A stretch of DNA of 36,532 nucleotides, from the NCBI GenBank assembly GCA_964058805.1, contig CAXKVV010000098.1:1-36532 (forward strand), given 5' to 3'. The position numbers and the translations under genes are program-made. Below, in pieces: positions 32,493 through 36,532 of this stretch (its first letter is position 1; the number at the start of each line of letters is the position of its first letter). The stretch is from Schoenoplectus triqueter (lineage: Eukaryota > Streptophyta > Magnoliopsida > Poales > Cyperaceae). A model generated the notes under the pieces. The model saw only the letters and a program-made list of their open reading frames with translations. It searched no databases and was not told where the DNA came from.

Positions 32493-32865
32493 TGGGGTGT
32501 CAATTTTTGACCCGACCCGATTCGAACCCGACACGATCTGAAAATAAATAGGTCGGGTATGGGTTCAATTTTTTTGATCCGAATCAGGTCGGGTCGGGTT
32601 CGGATCAACCAGACCCGACCCGATTAATTATATTTTTTAAAATAATTTTATGATTTAGTACTAATTAAAGCTTAAATATACACTAATTATATACTAATTA
32701 AGATTAATTATAAATTAATCAATATTTTATTACTTAAAATTATATAAAAATATTTTATAAATATTTAATTATTTTACACTAATCGGGTCGGGTATGAGTC
32801 AAAATATTTTAAGCCGAATTTACTATAAAAAATATTAATAAGATAATATAATCCAACCTCTATCC
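32493..32865. mobile_element. hAT-type MITE, second copy of the 18312 family
   Basis: It begins TTGGGGTGTCAATTTTTGAC and shares with 18312-18692 the order of GACCCGA words and the core TTTAGTACTAATTAAAG then ATATACTAATTAAGATTAAT. The right terminus is eroded, so the 3' boundary is approximate. Non-coding. Confidence 0.7.
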
Positions 32866-32869
32866 AATG

Positions 32870-33929
32870 AGTACATCATGAAATTACAAAAAGTTGTAGC
32901 ACCCTACAAAAGCAAAATAGTAACAACACGGTTTTTCGGTTACACGGACCACCCTAAAGAAAAGCAACGGTTCCAGTTTTATTTGAGTCTAATAAATTCC
33001 GAAATGAAGTTTATTTGGTTTTGGACTCTCCAACGAATTCCTGCATAGAGGTTTTCTTTTTCCAAAAAAAAAAAGATGAAGGTGCGAGCAACATAGTTGG
33101 GTTAATTTTTTTTATTTTTCAAAAAGTAGGAACGTAGTTGAGCAAAAAAAAATATTAGTTTTTTCAAAGGTTTGAGAAATATACATAAAGAAATTAGATG
33201 GCATTGAATATTTATTTCGTGGTGACTTGTGAATGTTATAGTTGCAATATACGGGACACATTGATCATAGAAGTGGACTTCGATATTGATTCATTTCTCT
33301 TCATTTTTTTTAATTCTAATGTAGATTGTATACACACAAAAATACTTACCAGAAAAATGAGAATCAGTGAATATTTTTCGTGTGATAAGTCATAGGTTTG
33401 AAATATTAATGAATTTTTTTGTGAATATTTAAAAATTAAGCAGCTTAGACTCATATTTTTACTAGAAAAAAACATTGACAAGATATATAGAGTAAAATCG
33501 TTATCGCAAGTCGAAACATTTCATTCGGGACACATGTTTTCTGCTTCCAACTCTTCAAATTACTGATAGACCAACTAATGGTTTGTTAACTAGCAAATAT
33601 TCGTAAGTGAAATTGTGGTAGTATAACTGATCTAGGGAATTTTAATGCATCAAATGCGAATGAATTTTGTAAGGTGAAATAAGACGATAGTACAAGTTAA
33701 AGTTAAACAAGGTCTCATTTTGCTACTTGTGTTGTGCAAACATTTTAATCTTTTTATTCGATACTTTAACATCTACTTAATTTATTAACAGCAAACATCA
33801 ATGCTTTAAAATAATTCATATAGGGTCCGTTTGGCAAATCAAGGAATAGTTTTAGAAGAGTGATAGAATAGTATTTTTTTTGGAAGAGTGGTATTTTTGA
33901 CTATTTGGAAGAGTGAAAATATTGTTTGG
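32870..33929. other. intergenic, no gene seen
   Basis: AT-rich, with short unconvincing frames on both strands at 33198-33481. At 33824 the phrase GGGTCCGTTTGGCAAATCAA resembles ends of plant MITEs that carry TAA microsatellites and may be the left edge of the element containing the next repeat. Confidence 0.4.
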
Positions 33930-33949
33930 CAGTTGTTACTCAGAATAGT

Positions 33950-35450
33950 TAAAATATGAATAATTATGATACTAATAATAAAGATGATAATAACAATAGT
34001 AAAATAATAATCATAAAGAAATATAAAATAATCATAATAAATAATAATATTATAATAGTAATATAATAAAAATATAAATATAACCATAATATAATAATAT
34101 AATAATAATAAATTATAATTACAATAATAATTATAATAATAATATAATAATAAGTAATCATAATTTTAATAATATAATCATAATATAATAATCATAATAT
34201 AATCATGATAATAATAATTATAGTCATAATCATAATAATATAACCATAATCATAATCATAATAATAATATAATAATAATATAATCATAATCATAAAAAAA
34301 TTATAAATAATTATAATTATAATTATATAATAATAAATTAATCATAACTATAATCAACATATAATAATATAATACAACATAATAAAATAATAATAAAGTA
34401 ATAAAAAATAATCATAATAAATAATAATATTATAATAGTAATATAATAAAAATATAAACATAATTATAATATAGTAATATAATAAAAAAAATTATAATTA
34501 CAATCATAAATATAATATTATAATAATAATAAGTAATCATAATTGTAATAATATAATCATAATAGAATAATCATAATCATAATCATGATAATAATAATTA
34601 TAGTCATAATCATAATAATATAAGTATATAACCATAATCATAATAATATAATAATAAAAATATTATCATAATCATAAAAATAATTATAATTATAATAATA
34701 TAATAATAAATTAATCATCACTATAATCAACATATAATAATATAACACAACATAATAAAATAATAATAATAAGTAATAATAAAAATTAATAATAATAAAT
34801 AATAATAATATAATAAAAATATAAACATAATCATAATATAGTAATATAATTATAATAAATGATAATTACAATCATAATTATAATAATATAATAATAATAA
34901 GTAATCATAATTTTAATAACATAATATAATCATGATAATAATAATTATAGTCGTAATCATAATAATATAACCATAATCATAATAATATAATAATAAAAAT
35001 ATAATCATAATAAAAAAATAATTATAAATAATTATAATTATAATAATATAATAATAAATTAATCATCACTATAATCAATATATAATAATATAATACAACA
35101 TAATAAAATAATAATAAGTAATAATAATCATAATATAATAATATAATAATAAATAATCTTGATTATAATAAATATATTATAATAAAATAATTATATTTAT
35201 ATTCATAATATTAAAATTATATTTATAATAATAATAAATAATATAATAATATTAATGGTAATGATAATATAATAGCAATAATGATTATAATAATTTAATA
35301 ATAATATAATAATGATAATAATAATAAATAATAATCATAATATTAATATAATGATAAATTATAATCATAAATATAATATAATAATATAATAATACTAAAT
35401 CTTAATCATATTCATAATATAATAATGTAATATAATATAATCAAACAATA
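33950..35450. repeat. 1.5-kb AT-only microsatellite with ~350-380-bp higher-order units
   Basis: Almost pure ATA/AAT/TCATAA trinucleotide-like sequence. It is not a simple repeat: the marker TCATGATAATAATAATTATA occurs at 34203, 34583 and 34930, and ATCAT(A/C)ACTATAATCAA at 34341, 34714 and 35062. Both give spacings of about 347-380 bp, so about three tandem higher-order units can be laid out from about 34000 to 35120. Minus-strand frames at 33839-34161 are poly-Ile/Tyr translations of the repeat and are not genes. Confidence 0.9.
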
Positions 35451-35469
35451 ATCGCTATTCTGACGAGAG

Positions 35470-35510
35470 CTAATCCGGTATTCCACCTATAAGTTGGTAT
35501 ACTGGATTAG
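35470..35510. repeat. 41-nt hairpin
   Basis: CTAATCCGGTAT and ATACTGGATTAG form a 12-bp stem with one mismatch, separated by 17 bases that can pair partly (TTCCACC/TTGGT). It lies just outside the right end of the AT repeat and may belong to the transposon that carried it. Confidence 0.7.
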
Positions 35511-35847
35511 TACTATTATGAACTCTTCTACGTAGTCTAAAATTCGTTTGACAAATTAATTCATCCTATTTTATTCTAACTTTTTGCTATTCTATTGAGT
35601 GCCTCTACATTTGATCTTATTCTATTTGCAAAATGCACGGCCCCTGGAAAACTCTCTTTTGTTGATTCGCCAATTTGGGAAGAAGAATTGGATCCTTTTA
35701 TAAAATTTACCTACCTACTCGGCTACTCAGGAACTTTTACAAAGTTACAACATATATATCTTTTTTTCTTTTTGATTATTTACAGTTAACATATATATCT
35801 CGAGTTATATCGAGAAAAACGAAAAAGCTTCTGGATAGGATATGTTT
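35511..35847. other. intergenic, no convincing gene
   Basis: Two overlapping plus-strand frames (35595-35789 and 35675-35905) show no known motif. The second runs into the MITE that follows. Confidence 0.35.
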
Positions 35848-36041
35848 GAGAGGTGGCTGTGGTCGGTGTAATTCTTCGTGTTACTGTAAAATTTATAATG
35901 GGTAGTATTTTTATATGAACAATACAATGATGAAAGAAATAGTACTACGAACAGTATTTAAATTCAGAGATTGTTTACTGTTTAAATTCGGATAGCACTG
36001 TAAAATTTACTGTACCACAGAAGATGTGAACACAACCGCCT
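35848..36041. mobile_element. possible MITE
   Basis: The left part GAGGTGGCTGTGGTCGGTG then TACTGTAAAATTTA is imperfectly complementary to the right part GTAAAATTTACTGTACCACAG then GTGAACACAACCGCCT. About 45 bp of each end pair with several mismatches. Total ~194 bp, non-coding. Confidence 0.5.
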
Positions 36042-36092
36042 AAATATATAAATAGATTATAGGTAGGTGAATTTTAGCATTATAGGAAGTGG

Positions 36093-36157
36093 AAAAGGAA
36101 ATGGATAAGAGAAAATGCGTTATATGAGTTAAAAAAGGAAATGGATAAGAGAAAATG
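36093..36157. repeat. 25-bp tandem duplication, 40-bp period
   Basis: AAAAGGAAATGGATAAGAGA plus AAATG occurs at 36093-36117 and exactly again at 36133-36157. The remainder to 36532 is AT-rich with a (TA)n tract near 36407-36420 and no gene. Confidence 0.8.
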
Positions 36158-36532
36158 ATAAATTCAGAGAGTGAGGGTAGAGTAATATGTATATTATGGA
36201 TCAGATGGACAGAGATAAGAATTTATATTTATTTTTTAAAGTTTAAATAGTTAATGAATGATTCAGTTTGATTTTTATATACAATTTTTTAAATTATATT
36301 ATATATCTTTTAGAATTTTTTATTATGAACTATCCAAAATTAATTTTTTAACAATCTAAAAGTTAGTAAAAAAATATAATTATAAAATTTAATCTATAAA
36401 TAAAAATATATATATATATAGATATTATATTAAATAGTAAAAATATAAATTCATATCGTCGTATTATAGTAACCTCTGAATTCAGAACTATACGGTGTCG
36501 TTTAATATGGAAATTCTCAATTGCCAATGCAT

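Noticed and set aside
33839..34161. Minus-strand frames made almost wholly of Ile, Tyr, Phe and Leu, resembling a membrane protein
   Set aside because: They are translations of the ATA/AAT microsatellite.

Overview
The window looks like nuclear DNA of a flowering plant. It is strongly AT-rich, has long gene-free stretches, splice sites and transit-peptide logic of plant type, and relics of nearly every major plant transposon class (Copia, Helitron, MULE, hAT, CACTA, fold-back MITEs). I cannot name the species. There are no rRNA or tRNA genes, CRISPR arrays or bacterial-type operons that I can see.

Two genes are well supported. The first, on the minus strand, has two exons (exon 1 at 15240-15335, exon 2 at 13634-14077). 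It encodes a predicted 179-residue plastid protein with a transit peptide followed by a twin-arginine type thylakoid-lumen signal, and its charged tail is built from four 17-residue repeats. The second is a single-exon plus-strand gene (23816-24154, 112 residues). It belongs to a small plant family of unknown function recognised by a W...MGEKC..PL.FSG...YD signature, and it has a TATA box and a pyrimidine-rich leader.

Layout: 0-3.7 kb holds MITEs, a GACCCGA-type repeat and an orphan mini-exon. 4.3-5.4 kb is a collapsed Copia retrotransposon on the minus strand (LTR, primer-binding site and a broken reverse transcriptase). 6.2-6.4 kb has an isolated 3'-terminal-exon-like segment. 7.37-8.71 kb is a MULE with a perfect 9-bp target duplication carrying an exon-like insert. 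8.9-9.3 kb is a very GC-rich 45-bp minisatellite, followed by a promoter-like region and an aborted reading frame. 11.6-17.8 kb carries three of four copies of one short Helitron family around the lumenal-protein gene. 18.3-18.7 kb is a hAT-type MITE with an 8-bp target duplication. 18.7-22.9 kb is gene-poor. The second gene sits at 23.7-24.3 kb, just downstream of a 131-bp tandem repeat. 26.3-28.9 kb has the fourth Helitron, a CACTA element and a fold-back MITE. 30.4-31.8 kb holds three consecutive fold-back elements separated by TA/GA microsatellites. 33.9-35.45 kb is a 1.5-kb AT-only microsatellite organised into a ~350-380 bp higher-order repeat.

The two genes show no functional linkage. 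I find no convincing new multi-gene system. The items most worth a second look are the Helitron family, the repeat-built tail of the predicted lumenal protein, the microsatellite-nested fold-back array, the Pack-MULE-like insert and the AT higher-order repeat. All coordinates come from reading the sequence by eye; no alignment or database search was run.
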